From Winogradskyella sp. UBA3174 (GTDB taxonomy: Bacteria > Bacteroidota > Bacteroidia > Flavobacteriales > Flavobacteriaceae): 54,432 nt of DNA. Below, piece after piece: positions 1 to 8,300 of the stretch. The stretch is taken from assembly GCF_002364335.1 (NCBI RefSeq), contig NZ_DEXW01000008.1, positions 1 through 54,432 on the forward strand, read 5' to 3'. Position 1 is the stretch's first letter. Each line of letters starts with the position of its first letter. Position numbers and translations under genes: made by a program. Below the pieces are notes generated by a model. That model did no database searches, had not been told where the DNA came from, and saw only the letters and a list, made by a program, of their open reading frames with translations.

Positions 1-1
1 A

Positions 2-1018
2 AGGCAACGTTTTCCTAAAGCCAAGATTTTAGTTTTAGAAAAAGGTATGTTACCCCAAGGAGCAAGTACAAAAAACGCAGGTTTTGCATGCTTTGGTAGT
101 CTAAGTGAGATTATAGACGACCTAAAGACGCATTCTGAAGACGACGTTATTGAGCTTATTAAGAAGCGCGTTGATGGATTAAAATTACTTCGAGAGACCT
201 TAGGGGACAAAGCTATTGATTACCAAAACTTAGGTGGTTATGAATTATTCTTAGAATCTAATGAGGAACTTTATGAGACCTGCCTTAAGAACCAAGACCT
301 TGTCAATAAGCTTTTACAATCTGTTTTTAAAGATAATGTGTTTTCATTAAAAGATAACAGTTTCAATTTTAAGCACATCAAGTCTAAATATAGTTTTAAT
401 CAATTTGAGGGCCAGATTAATACTGGTAAAATGATGGAGGCTTTATTAAGTAAAGCACAAAAAGCAGGTATTAAAATATTGAATAATTGTACAGTTAAAC
501 AATTTGACGACGATAGAAATAGTGTAAAAATTGAAACTGATAATTTGAAATTTTCAACTAAAAACCTACTCATTGCAACCAATGGATTTGCTTCAAAATT
601 GATAGAACAAGCCGTAAAACCAGCAAGAGCTCAAGTTTTAATTACAAAACAAATTAAGGGCTTGCATATTAAAGGGACTTTTCATTTAGACGAAGGCTAC
701 TACTATTTTAGGAATATTAATAATCGTATTCTATTTGGAGGTGGCCGAAATTTAGATTTTAAAACCGAAGAAACTTCTGAATTTGGTGAAACAGAAGTTA
801 TACAAAACAAACTCGAAGAACTTTTAAAAACTACAATTTTACCAAACACTAATTTTGAAATTGACCACAGTTGGTCTGGTATTATGGGTGTTGGTAAACA
901 AAAGAAAGCCATTGTTAAACAACTTAGCAATCATGTGTATTGTGGAGTGCGTTTGGGCGGAATGGGTATCGCTATTGGTAGTTTGGTGGGAAAAGAATTG
1001 GCATCTTTGTTAGAATGA
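2..1018 (+). CDS. FAD-dependent oxidoreductase, DAO family (5' end cut by window)
   Basis: The frame is open from base 2, so the ATG at 47 is an internal Met and the true start, with the Rossmann GxGxxG, lies before the window. The visible part begins at the second beta strand (KILVLEKG, whose acidic residue would bind the FAD ribose), then a STKNAGFACFG segment typical of the DAO/glycine-oxidase-like family. The C-terminal end has HSWSGIMGVG and the closing FAD loop GVRLGGMGIAIGS. Family members oxidise amines, amino acids or similar small substrates with FAD; the substrate cannot be told from sequence. It overlaps the next gene by 4 bases (ATGA). Confidence 0.8.
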   Translation, partial: RQRFPKAKILVLEKGMLPQGASTKNAGFACFGSLSEIIDDLKTHSEDDVIELIKKRVDGLKLLRETLGDKAIDYQNLGGYELFLESNEELYETCLKNQDLVNKLLQSVFKDNVFSLKDNSFNFKHIKSKYSFNQFEGQINTGKMMEALLSKAQKAGIKILNNCTVKQFDDDRNSVKIETDNLKFSTKNLLIATNGFASKLIEQAVKPARAQVLITKQIKGLHIKGTFHLDEGYYYFRNINNRILFGGGRNLDFKTEETSEFGETEVIQNKLEELLKTTILPNTNFEIDHSWSGIMGVGKQKKAIVKQLSNHVYCGVRLGGMGIAIGSLVGKELASLLE

Positions 1019-1464
1019 GTATAAAGCAAAAACTACATGGTAAATGCCAAGACTTTTTAAACAATCGTTTAGAGGTAATTCAACACACTATTTTAGATAT
1101 TCAAAATTCGTTAGAATCCGAAACAAAGAGTAGTGCTGGTGATAAGCATGAAACTGGGAGAGCGATGCTTCAGCTAGAGCGCGAAAAGGCAGGTCACCAA
1201 TTGGCCGAACTTCAAAAAATAAATGAGACGCTTCATAAAATAGAAGTTAAATCAAAACACAGCAATGTGGCTTTAGGAAGCCTTGTAATAACCTCTAATC
1301 GCAATTATTTCATAGCGATCAGTGCAGGTGAGTTGACCTTAGAGGGTGTAAATTACTATGCGATTTCTACTTTAACACCGATAGCACAATTATTACTTTC
1401 AAAACAGGTTGGTGATACGGTTCAATTTAGAGACACAAAATTTACCGTCACAGAAATTCAGTAG
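1015..1464 (+). CDS. GreA/GreB-like protein (coiled coil plus FKBP-like domain)
   Basis: This 149-residue protein has the Gre layout: an N-terminal helical hairpin (about residues 5-75) with an acidic stretch at its tip (AGDKHETGRAM), and a C-terminal FKBP-like domain (about 80-149) with TPIAQLLLSKQVGD, matching the SPIGxALLGKxxGD motif of Gre factors. Gre factors insert the coiled coil into the RNA polymerase channel to stimulate cleavage of backtracked RNA. Flavobacterial homologues are, as I recall, often labelled '3-oxoacyl-ACP synthase', which this sequence does not support. It could be an anti-Gre or Gre-like polymerase modulator rather than a true cleavage factor. It overlaps the upstream oxidoreductase by 4 bases. 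Confidence 0.7.
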   Translation: MSIKQKLHGKCQDFLNNRLEVIQHTILDIQNSLESETKSSAGDKHETGRAMLQLEREKAGHQLAELQKINETLHKIEVKSKHSNVALGSLVITSNRNYFIAISAGELTLEGVNYYAISTLTPIAQLLLSKQVGDTVQFRDTKFTVTEIQ

Positions 1465-1529
1465 AAAAACGTTAAATCATTTTCTCTTTTTCACATTCTA
1501 ACTTAACTTAACAGTGTAAAAATTGACAT

Positions 1530-2048
1530 ATGAAACGTTACTTATTTTTCTTCTTATTTTTCTGTTTTGTAGTAATTGGATTTTCACAAAACACCTCTAA
1601 GGTTGATTTTGTTATTAAGAATTTAGGAATTAATGTAGATGGTCATTTTAATTCGTGCTCAATAACAACTAAATTCAATGAGACCAATTCACAGTTAGAA
1701 AGTATTTCAGGTTCAATTACGGTTTCTTCAATAGAAACAGGTATTGAAAACCGCGATGAACATTTACTCGAAGAAGATTATTTTAATTCAGAAAAGCATA
1801 AGCAAATTATATTAAAAAGTGAATCTGTAACTAAAATATCTGCAACGGAATACAGCGTCAAAGCAAATCTCACAATAAAAGGAATCACTAAAGCAATTAA
1901 TATAAATGTAAATGTCGAAAACATAGATGGCAGCAACAAGACATCTTCTAGTTTTGAAATAAATCGCAAAGATTTTAAAGTCGGTGGTAGTAGTTTTGTG
2001 ATGAGTAACACTGTAAAGATTAATATAATTTATTATCAGAAATTATAG
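1530..2048 (+). CDS. YceI-family lipocalin-like periplasmic protein
   Basis: This 172-residue protein begins with a clear signal peptide (KR then a Phe-rich core, cleavage near FSQ, residues 1-20). The rest is a beta-barrel domain with YceI signatures: a VDFVIKNLGINVDG strand, an ETGIENRDEHLLEEDYFNSEKH segment split over the family's HLKSxDFFD region, and LTIKGITKAI. Known YceI proteins bind long amphiphilic lipids such as polyprenyl quinones in the barrel. It abuts the flavoprotein gene with no gap and looks like the first gene of the polyketide operon. My inference is that it carries or shields a lipophilic product in the periplasm. Confidence 0.85.
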   Translation: MKRYLFFFLFFCFVVIGFSQNTSKVDFVIKNLGINVDGHFNSCSITTKFNETNSQLESISGSITVSSIETGIENRDEHLLEEDYFNSEKHKQIILKSESVTKISATEYSVKANLTIKGITKAININVNVENIDGSNKTSSSFEINRKDFKVGGSSFVMSNTVKINIIYYQKL

Positions 2049-3182
2049 ATGACAATCCTAAATTTTGACGTCATAATTATTGGTGGTGGCTTGGCAGGAT
2101 TAACAAGCGCTATTAATTTGGCGAAAGCAAAATCTAAAGTTTTACTTATAGAGAAGCATACTTATCCAAAGCACAAAGTTTGTGGAGAGTATGTGTCTAA
2201 TGAAGTTCTACCATACCTAGAATCTTTGGGTTTTAATCCCTTTGAATTTGGTGCGAAAATGATTTCTAATTTTGAATTAACAACGCACAATAACAAAAGT
2301 ATATCTGCAAATTTACCATTAGGAGGTTTCGGAATGAGTCGCTACGAAATGGACTTTCAATTGTACAAATTAGCATTAAAAAATGGTGTTGAGGTCTTTA
2401 GCGATACGGTGAGTAATGTCAATTTTGAAGGAGATATGTTTCATGTTGAAACTAAATTAAATAGAATATTAAATTCAAAAATTGTCATTGGAGCTTTTGG
2501 TAAACGCTCTAATTTAGATATAAAATTTCAACGAAAATTTATTACCAAAAAGGCCCCTTATTTAGGCGTTAAGATTCATGTTTCAGGAGACTTTCCAGAA
2601 GATAAAGTCGCGCTTCATAATTTTAAAGGGGGCTATTGTGGGGTTTCAAAAGTTGAAAATGATTGCATCAACCTATGTTATATTACCGATTTTGAAGCCT
2701 TCAAGAAATATAAAGATATTGATACGTTTCAGAACGAAGTGCTTTTTAATAATTCAGCTTTAAAAGCTCTATTTAAAAACTCAAAACCAGAATTTGAAAA
2801 ACCATTAACGATTAGTCAGATTTCATTCGAAACTAAAAACCCAGTAGAAAATCATATTATTATGTGTGGTGATACAGCAGGCATGATTCACCCTCTGTGT
2901 GGCAACGGAATGGGAATGGCAATTAGAAGCGCGCAATTAGCATCGCATTTGATTATTGATTATCTTCAAGGAAAAATTAAAACGCGAGAAACTTTAGAAA
3001 GCGAATATGTAAAACACTGGAAAAAAACTTTTAATTTAAGACTAAAAGTAGGTCACACCATAGCGTATTTATTCAGACAAGATTGGTTAGCGCCAAAACT
3101 ATTGAGATTGCTAAGTTGGTTTCCTTTTTTAATACCGCAAATAATAAAAATGACGCACGGTAAACCTATGACTGTAAAATGA
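2049..3182 (+). CDS. FAD-dependent oxidoreductase, geranylgeranyl-reductase/UbiH-like
   Basis: The 377-residue protein has an N-terminal dinucleotide site (IIIGGGLAGLTSA, residues 9-21), an acidic ribose-binding end of strand 2 (LLIEKH), the K-x-C-G-E segment (KHKVCGEYVS) seen in geranylgeranyl reductase-type flavoproteins, and the second FAD motif GDTAGMIHPLCGNGMGMA near residue 275. A hydrophobic, positively charged C-terminal tail suggests membrane association. In Streptomyces srs-type operons a flavoprotein hydroxylase converts a type III PKS phenolic lipid to a quinone; a similar role here is an inference from context. It abuts yceI and overlaps the methyltransferase gene by 4 bases. Confidence 0.85.
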   Translation: MTILNFDVIIIGGGLAGLTSAINLAKAKSKVLLIEKHTYPKHKVCGEYVSNEVLPYLESLGFNPFEFGAKMISNFELTTHNNKSISANLPLGGFGMSRYEMDFQLYKLALKNGVEVFSDTVSNVNFEGDMFHVETKLNRILNSKIVIGAFGKRSNLDIKFQRKFITKKAPYLGVKIHVSGDFPEDKVALHNFKGGYCGVSKVENDCINLCYITDFEAFKKYKDIDTFQNEVLFNNSALKALFKNSKPEFEKPLTISQISFETKNPVENHIIMCGDTAGMIHPLCGNGMGMAIRSAQLASHLIIDYLQGKIKTRETLESEYVKHWKKTFNLRLKVGHTIAYLFRQDWLAPKLLRLLSWFPFLIPQIIKMTHGKPMTVK

Positions 3183-3889
3183 GCTTATTTATAGATACAA
3201 CGTATCGTAGTGACGAAACCGAAATCATGGATGACTTTACCATGAAGGGAGAACTAATGCGAGATACATTAGATAAATTAGGAAGTATTAATAAATGGCT
3301 TGGTGGTAACAGCATCACTTTAGACGGTATAGATCAGTTATTAAAAGGACACTCTAAAAACAAAAGATATACCATCATAGACTTAGGTTGTGGTCATGGA
3401 GATATTTTAAGATTGGTTGCTGATTTTGGAAGAAAAAAAGACTATAATTTTAAGTTAATTGGTATCGATGCCAATCAAGATGCTATTGATTACGCTAATG
3501 AATTATCTGTAAATTATCCAGAATTGTCCTTTAGAAATGAAGATATTTTTTCAGAAGAGTTTCAGGAAATCAATTATGATATTGCATTAACAACATTGTT
3601 TCTGCACCATTTTAAAGAAGATGAAATAATAACCTTATTATCTAGTCTTTCAAATAAAGCAACCATTGGTGTCGTTGTAAATGATTTACAACGAAGTGAA
3701 ATAGCTTATGGGTTATTTAAATTATTGGGTATAGTTATTTCGAACTATATGATAAAACAAGACGGGTTAACGTCTATTCTTCGTGCTTTTAAACGTGAAG
3801 ATTTAGAACGTATCTCGCAAAAATTAAATTTTAAATCACAAATCAGTTGGAAATGGGCATTCCGTTACCAATGGTTAATTAGAACTTAG
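3179..3889 (+). CDS. Class I SAM-dependent methyltransferase
   Basis: The 236-residue protein carries SAM motif I (IIDLGCGHGDI, about residues 63-73), an acidic residue after strand 2 (LIGIDANQ) and a motif IV-like LTTLFLHHF. The fold is that of ubiquinone/menaquinone-type small-molecule methyltransferases. Its position between the flavoprotein and the type III PKS matches the SrsA/SrsB/SrsC-type trio in which the methyltransferase acts on a phenolic polyketide. An O- or C-methylation of the PKS product is the likely job, but the acceptor cannot be read from sequence. The gene overlaps its upstream neighbour (ATGA), and its stop codon directly abuts the PKS start codon. Confidence 0.88.
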   Translation: MSLFIDTTYRSDETEIMDDFTMKGELMRDTLDKLGSINKWLGGNSITLDGIDQLLKGHSKNKRYTIIDLGCGHGDILRLVADFGRKKDYNFKLIGIDANQDAIDYANELSVNYPELSFRNEDIFSEEFQEINYDIALTTLFLHHFKEDEIITLLSSLSNKATIGVVVNDLQRSEIAYGLFKLLGIVISNYMIKQDGLTSILRAFKREDLERISQKLNFKSQISWKWAFRYQWLIRT

Positions 3890-4942
3890 ATGGCAGTAAA
3901 AATAACGGCAGTTGCAAAGGAACTGCCCAAATATACTAGAGAGACAAAAGACATTCTACCATTCGTAGAATTATGGCTAGATGGCCAAGAAGAGCGTTTT
4001 AAGCGCAAGGTCTTAAAGATTTTTGAAAATGCAGCGGTTGATAGACGGTATTCTATTATGAATCCAGAAGAGGTGTTTTTAAATACGTCTTTTGAAGAAA
4101 AAAATGACATCTATACAAGAGAATCGATTAAGCTAGCAGAAGCAAGTTTAATAAAAGTATTAGACAAGGCGAATTTAGAACCTACAGAGATAGATTATAT
4201 CATTACGGTGAGTTGCACTGGCATAATGATTCCGTCATTAGACGCTTATCTTATTAACAGTCTTAAAATGAAACAAGACATTGTACGCTTGCCTGTTACA
4301 GAAATGGGTTGTGCTGCGGGTGTTTCAGGAATATTATATGCTAAAAACTTTCTAAAGGCCAACCCGAATAAGCGCGCTGTAGTTATTGCGGTAGAGTCGC
4401 CAACAGCAACATTTCAACTCAATGATTATTCAATGGTAAATATTGTGAGTGCCGCTATTTTTGGAGATGGTTGTGCAAGCGTTATTTTGTCGTCTTACGA
4501 AGATGAAAAAGGACCTGAAATTAAGGACGAAGCCATGTATCATTTCTTTGATGCAACACACATGATGGGCTTTAAATTAAGAAATACAGGATTGCAAATG
4601 GTTTTAGATCAAACGGTGCCTCAGACCATTGCAGAACATTTCCCAAAAATCATTCATCCTTTTTTAGAGCGAAATGATTTAACAATAGAAGACATTGATC
4701 ATTTGGTGTTTCACCCTGGTGGAAAGAAAATAGTACAAACGGTAGAAGATTTATTCGGGGATTTGGGGAAGAACATAGATGACACAAAAGAGGTATTACG
4801 ATTATATGGTAATATGAGTAGTGCGACAGTATTATATGTTTTAGAGCGTTTTATGGATCGTAATTTACCAAAAGGGGACAAAGGTATTATGCTTAGTTTT
4901 GGACCAGGTTTTTCTGCACAACGAATCTTGTTAGAATGGTAA
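3890..4942 (+). CDS. Type III polyketide synthase (chalcone synthase-like)
   Basis: This 350-residue enzyme has a complete Cys-His-Asn triad: C141 in TEMGCAAGVSG, H275 in VFHPGG and N308 in YGNMSSATV. The GFGPG-type loop near the C terminus reads SFGPGFSAQR. Family members extend a CoA- or ACP-bound starter with malonyl units and cyclise the chain to resorcinols, pyrones or chalcones. Length is typical for bacterial members. Because the next five genes form a private fatty-acid-type set with its own ACP, an acyl-ACP starter and a long-chain phenolic or pyrone product are plausible; the actual product is unknown to me. The downstream gene starts one base after its stop codon. Confidence 0.93.
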   Translation: MAVKITAVAKELPKYTRETKDILPFVELWLDGQEERFKRKVLKIFENAAVDRRYSIMNPEEVFLNTSFEEKNDIYTRESIKLAEASLIKVLDKANLEPTEIDYIITVSCTGIMIPSLDAYLINSLKMKQDIVRLPVTEMGCAAGVSGILYAKNFLKANPNKRAVVIAVESPTATFQLNDYSMVNIVSAAIFGDGCASVILSSYEDEKGPEIKDEAMYHFFDATHMMGFKLRNTGLQMVLDQTVPQTIAEHFPKIIHPFLERNDLTIEDIDHLVFHPGGKKIVQTVEDLFGDLGKNIDDTKEVLRLYGNMSSATVLYVLERFMDRNLPKGDKGIMLSFGPGFSAQRILLEW

Positions 4943-4943
4943 T

Positions 4944-5741
4944 ATGAGTAAAGAATTTAAAGACAAAAATTATTGGGCACTCATCTTAGGTGGTAGCAGT
5001 GGTTTAGGGTTAGCTACAGCAAAAAAATTAGCGAAGCATGGTATGAATATTTGTATTGTGCACAGAAATTCTAGAGTACAAGAAGACCAGATTAATCGAG
5101 ACTTTGATATTATTAGAAACGAAGGTGTTCAGTTTAAGTCTTTTAATTTAGATGCTTTTAAACCTGAAAAGCGAGCATTCATAATTAACGAATTAAAAAC
5201 AGTTTTTAGGGAGCATGCAAAGGTGAGAATTTTGGTACATAGTGTGGCAAAAGGAAATTTAAAACCCATGATTTCAGATGATAGTCCTACACTTAAAAAC
5301 GATGATTTTGCTTTAACGATTAATGCTATGGCGATCAGTCTCTACGATTGGACAAAAGTCTTGTTTGACACTAATCTATTCGCCAAAGATTCGCGAATAA
5401 TAAGCTTTACAAGCGAAGGAAATACTAAAGCTTGGCAAAATTACGCAGCAGTTTCGGCAGCTAAAGTAACGTTAGAAGCAATTACAAGAAACATAGCTTT
5501 AGAATTTGCACCTTATGGCATAAAAGCAAATTGTTTACAAGCAGGTGTTACAGATACCTCATCATTGCGAATGATTCCTGGAAGTAATAAGATTATAGAA
5601 CATACTTTAAAACGAAATCCAAATAAACGCCTAACGCTTCCAGAAGACGTTGCAAATGCAGTTTATTTATTAAGTAAAGATGAAGCCGCTTGGATTACAG
5701 GAGCTATTATTCCTGTTGATGGTGGTGAACATTTAAGTTAA
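4944..5741 (+). CDS. SDR-family enoyl-ACP reductase-like protein (FabI/FabL type)
   Basis: This 265-residue short-chain dehydrogenase has the glycine-rich NAD(P) site GGSSGLGLA (residues 16-24) and a C-terminal GAIIPVDGG. The catalytic Tyr and Lys are Y167 and K174, separated by six residues, as in FabI and FabL enoyl-ACP reductases, not by three as in classical SDR ketoreductases. That spacing makes an enoyl reduction step more likely than ketoreduction. The usual FabI Met between them is Val here. It sits between the type III PKS and the dehydratase, so it probably reduces the enoyl-ACP intermediate made by the next gene's product. Confidence 0.8.
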   Translation: MSKEFKDKNYWALILGGSSGLGLATAKKLAKHGMNICIVHRNSRVQEDQINRDFDIIRNEGVQFKSFNLDAFKPEKRAFIINELKTVFREHAKVRILVHSVAKGNLKPMISDDSPTLKNDDFALTINAMAISLYDWTKVLFDTNLFAKDSRIISFTSEGNTKAWQNYAAVSAAKVTLEAITRNIALEFAPYGIKANCLQAGVTDTSSLRMIPGSNKIIEHTLKRNPNKRLTLPEDVANAVYLLSKDEAAWITGAIIPVDGGEHLS

Positions 5742-5742
5742 A

Positions 5743-6180
5743 ATGAAAACAAACCAAATCATACAACTTTTGCCCTATCAACAACCATTTCTATTTGTAG
5801 ATGGTATCGATAGTATTTCAGAAAATGAAATTATGGGTCATTACACATTCAAAAAAGAAGAAACCTTTTATGAAGGTCATTTTAAAGATAACCCAATAAC
5901 ACCAGGAGTGATTCTTACTGAATGTATGGCACAAATTGGTTTAGTTTGTCTCGGTATTTATTTATTGAAGGATCAAATTAGTGAAGCTACAAAACCGCAA
6001 ATAGCATTAACTTCACATCAAATGGACTTTTATTTACCTGTATTACCAAATGAAAAGGTCACAGTTATTTCAGAAAAACAAGTTTTTAGGTTTAATAAAT
6101 TGAAGTGTAAAGTGAAGATGCTCAATGAAAAAGGAGAGTTGGTATGTAGGGGTGTTATATCTGGAATGCTTAAAGTATGA
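5743..6180 (+). CDS. FabZ-like 3-hydroxyacyl-ACP dehydratase (hotdog fold)
   Basis: The 145-residue hotdog protein has the FabZ catalytic region EGHFKDNPITPGVILTE, with H46 and E60 fourteen residues apart, the spacing of E. coli FabZ His54/Glu68. The N-terminal LLPYQQPFLFVD matches the family's LPHRPFLLVD element. It would dehydrate a 3-hydroxyacyl-ACP, giving the substrate for the neighbouring enoyl reductase. It overlaps the ketosynthase gene by 4 bases, which argues for translational coupling. It is a dedicated copy; the general FabZ of the cell is not in this window. Confidence 0.88.
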   Translation: MKTNQIIQLLPYQQPFLFVDGIDSISENEIMGHYTFKKEETFYEGHFKDNPITPGVILTECMAQIGLVCLGIYLLKDQISEATKPQIALTSHQMDFYLPVLPNEKVTVISEKQVFRFNKLKCKVKMLNEKGELVCRGVISGMLKV

Positions 6181-7451
6181 AAAAAAGAGTAGTCATAACG
6201 GGATTAGGAGTTGTTGCACCAAACGGAGTTGGAGTGACTGAGTTCACTAAAGCTTTAAAAGAAGGCAAATCAGGAATCACATTTCATCAAGAACTGAAAG
6301 ACCTAAATTTCTCTTGCCAAATCGGTGGAATTCCTAATATTTCAGACGAATTAAAATCGCAATATTTTACAGATTTACAACTCAGAGGTTTCAATAGCTC
6401 AGGTATTTTATACGGTTGCATAGCAGGAATAGACGCCTGGAAAGATGCTGGTTTTGATATGAATGCTGAAAGCGAACTCGATTATGACACAGGTCTTATT
6501 TTCGGTACAGGAACGTCTGGTGTTGAGAAATTTCGTGAAGCTATTTATAAACTAGACGATAAGCAGGTAAAACGTTTAGGCAGTACTGTTGTTGTGCAAA
6601 CTATGGCAAGTGGAATTAGTGCTTATCTAGGCGGAATGTTAGGTTTAGGCAATCAGGTCACCACAAATTCTTCGGCGTGCACAACAGGTACAGAGGCTTT
6701 ATTAATGGGTTTTGATCGTATACAAGCAGGTAGGGCGAAGCGTATGCTCGTTGGTAGTTGCAGTGATCACGGCCCTTATCTTTGGGGAGGTTTTGATGCC
6801 ATGCGTGTTATGACTTATAAGCACAATGAAAACCCAGAAAAAGGATCAAGACCAATGAGTGCAACAGCATCAGGATTTGTTCCTGGAAGTGGTGCAGGTG
6901 CTTTAGTTTTAGAATCTTTAGAAAGTGCTTTAGAACGTGGATCTAAAATTTATGCTGAGGTTTTAGGTGGTGAAGTTAATTCTGGTGGTCAGCGTCAAGG
7001 AGGTACGTTAACAGCACCAAATGCGCAAGCTGTGCAACGCTGTATTAAGAAGGCACTTGAGAATTCAGGTATAGAGCCAAATAAAGTTGAAGTTGTTAAT
7101 GGCCATTTAACAGCAACGTCTAAAGATAGTTTAGAAATTGAAAATTGGACCAAAGCTTTGGGCAGAAAAGGAACTGAATTTCCTTATATCAATTCTACAA
7201 AATCTATGATTGGTCATTGTCTGGCTGCCGCAGGATCTATTGAATGTGTTGCTAGTGTTATTCAATTAAAAGATCAATTTGTTGCACCAAATATTAACTG
7301 CGAAGACTTACACCCAGAAATTAAAAATTTAATTACTTCAGAGTCTATTACAAATCAGGCAATTGAATACGACTTTAACGTTATAGCCAAAGCTAGTTTT
7401 GGTTTTGGAGATGTTAATGCATGTGTTTTATTTAAGCGTTATATAGCGTAA
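6177..7451 (+). CDS. FabF/FabB-like beta-ketoacyl-ACP synthase
   Basis: The 424-residue thiolase-fold enzyme keeps the elongating ketosynthase triad: C168 in NSSACTTG, H310 in NGHLTATSKDS and H347 in KSMIGHCLAAAG. It starts with VVITGLGVVAPNG, the family hallmark. It would condense malonyl-ACP with an acyl chain. The HGTSTP motif of housekeeping FabF is changed to GHLTATS, which, with the operon setting, points to a specialised paralogue. Neither a malonyl transferase nor a classical ketoreductase is encoded alongside, so FabD and FabG are presumably borrowed from primary metabolism. Confidence 0.9.
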   Translation: MKKRVVITGLGVVAPNGVGVTEFTKALKEGKSGITFHQELKDLNFSCQIGGIPNISDELKSQYFTDLQLRGFNSSGILYGCIAGIDAWKDAGFDMNAESELDYDTGLIFGTGTSGVEKFREAIYKLDDKQVKRLGSTVVVQTMASGISAYLGGMLGLGNQVTTNSSACTTGTEALLMGFDRIQAGRAKRMLVGSCSDHGPYLWGGFDAMRVMTYKHNENPEKGSRPMSATASGFVPGSGAGALVLESLESALERGSKIYAEVLGGEVNSGGQRQGGTLTAPNAQAVQRCIKKALENSGIEPNKVEVVNGHLTATSKDSLEIENWTKALGRKGTEFPYINSTKSMIGHCLAAAGSIECVASVIQLKDQFVAPNINCEDLHPEIKNLITSESITNQAIEYDFNVIAKASFGFGDVNACVLFKRYIA

Positions 7452-7473
7452 CTTTGCTTAACAAAGCAAAGCC
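7449..7473 (+). promoter_or_regulatory. Hairpin and possible internal promoter before the ACP gene
   Basis: The only sizeable gap inside the operon (22 bases) holds a TAACTTTG box, a match to the Bacteroidota -7 consensus TAnnTTTG, overlapping the ketosynthase stop codon at 7449-7456. It also holds an inverted repeat in which CTTTGC at 7452-7457 can pair with GCAAAG at 7466-7471. Either could uncouple or boost ACP expression. I see no -33 element, so the promoter reading is weak. Confidence 0.35.
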
Positions 7474-7725
7474 ATGACTAACGACCAATTAATTATTAAA
7501 CTAAAAGCTATTGTCGCTCCATATGTACAAGATGAAGCCGCATTTGCAACCCTTAACGAAAACACAGATTTTGTAAAAGATTTGAAAATTAATTCAGCTA
7601 ATCTCGTAGATATTATCTTAGATATTGAAGATGAATTTGATATTAGATTAGAAAATGAAGACATGGAAAAAATGCTTGATGTTAAAGCTGCCATGGAAAT
7701 TATCAACACAAAGTTAGTCGCATAA
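7474..7725 (+). CDS. Dedicated acyl carrier protein
   Basis: The 83-residue acidic protein has the four-helix ACP pattern and a phosphopantetheine attachment Ser, S41, in KINSANLVDI. The usual DSL is replaced by NSA. Helix II (LVDIILDIEDEFDIRL) has the family's acidic recognition face. It differs from the housekeeping acpP that begins at 54359, so the cell has at least two ACPs. Its stop codon shares a base with the start of the phosphopantetheinyl transferase gene (TAATG), so the carrier and its activating enzyme are translationally linked. Confidence 0.88.
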   Translation: MTNDQLIIKLKAIVAPYVQDEAAFATLNENTDFVKDLKINSANLVDIILDIEDEFDIRLENEDMEKMLDVKAAMEIINTKLVA

Positions 7726-8300
7726 TGATAGGCAATGATATTGTTGACATTTCAGAAGCTAAGCAGTCTTCTAACTGGGAAAGACCTCGTTTTTTAGATA
7801 AACTCTTTACACCTCGTGAGCAACAATTAATTAAAAATTCTGATAATTTGTTTCTAATGGTTTGGAGATTATGGAGCATGAAGGAGTCTGCTTATAAATT
7901 ATACACACAATTAAACCCAAGTCGTTTTTACAATCCAAAACAATTTGAATGTGAGATTAACGACTCAGAAGGGGAAGTTATTTATAAAGATTTTAGGTGT
8001 TATTTAAAGACTAAGACAACGTCTCAATATATTATGTCAGAAGCGCGTTTAGATGTTAAGGATATGATTTCTGAATCTATAAAATTAGATGATAGTTCAC
8101 CAAAAAATCAAAGCGAAGCAGTTAAAAACAAATTATTTTCAAGAATAGCTGAACACTACATAATTTTAAAAAAAGATTTAAAACTTATAAAATCAGAATT
8201 TGGGATACCAGAGGTGTATTACAATTCTAAAAAATTAAATATTAGCATATCGATAAGCCATCATGGCAATTGTGGTGCTTATGGGATTTTACAGGTATGA
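7725..8300 (+). CDS. 4'-phosphopantetheinyl transferase
   Basis: The 191-residue protein shows both superfamily motifs: GNDIVDI at residues 3-9 and WRLWSMKESAYK (the WxxKEAxxK element, with Lys-Glu) near residue 50. The conserved Asp and Glu coordinate Mg2+ and CoA. The enzyme moves phosphopantetheine from CoA to the ACP serine. It directly follows the dedicated ACP gene, which is the probable substrate. Its last bases overlap the exporter start codon (ATGA). Confidence 0.87.
   Translation: MIGNDIVDISEAKQSSNWERPRFLDKLFTPREQQLIKNSDNLFLMVWRLWSMKESAYKLYTQLNPSRFYNPKQFECEINDSEGEVIYKDFRCYLKTKTTSQYIMSEARLDVKDMISESIKLDDSSPKNQSEAVKNKLFSRIAEHYIILKKDLKLIKSEFGIPEVYYNSKKLNISISISHHGNCGAYGILQV

Noticed and set aside
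1015..1464. Ketoacyl-ACP synthase as the function
   Set aside because: There is no thiolase fold or Cys-His-His triad; the protein is only 149 residues and matches the Gre layout.
8270..8296. Upstream ATG for the RND exporter, 9 codons earlier
   Set aside because: It lies well inside the PPTase gene; the ATG at 8297 makes the ATGA overlap seen at other junctions and gives a typical N terminus.
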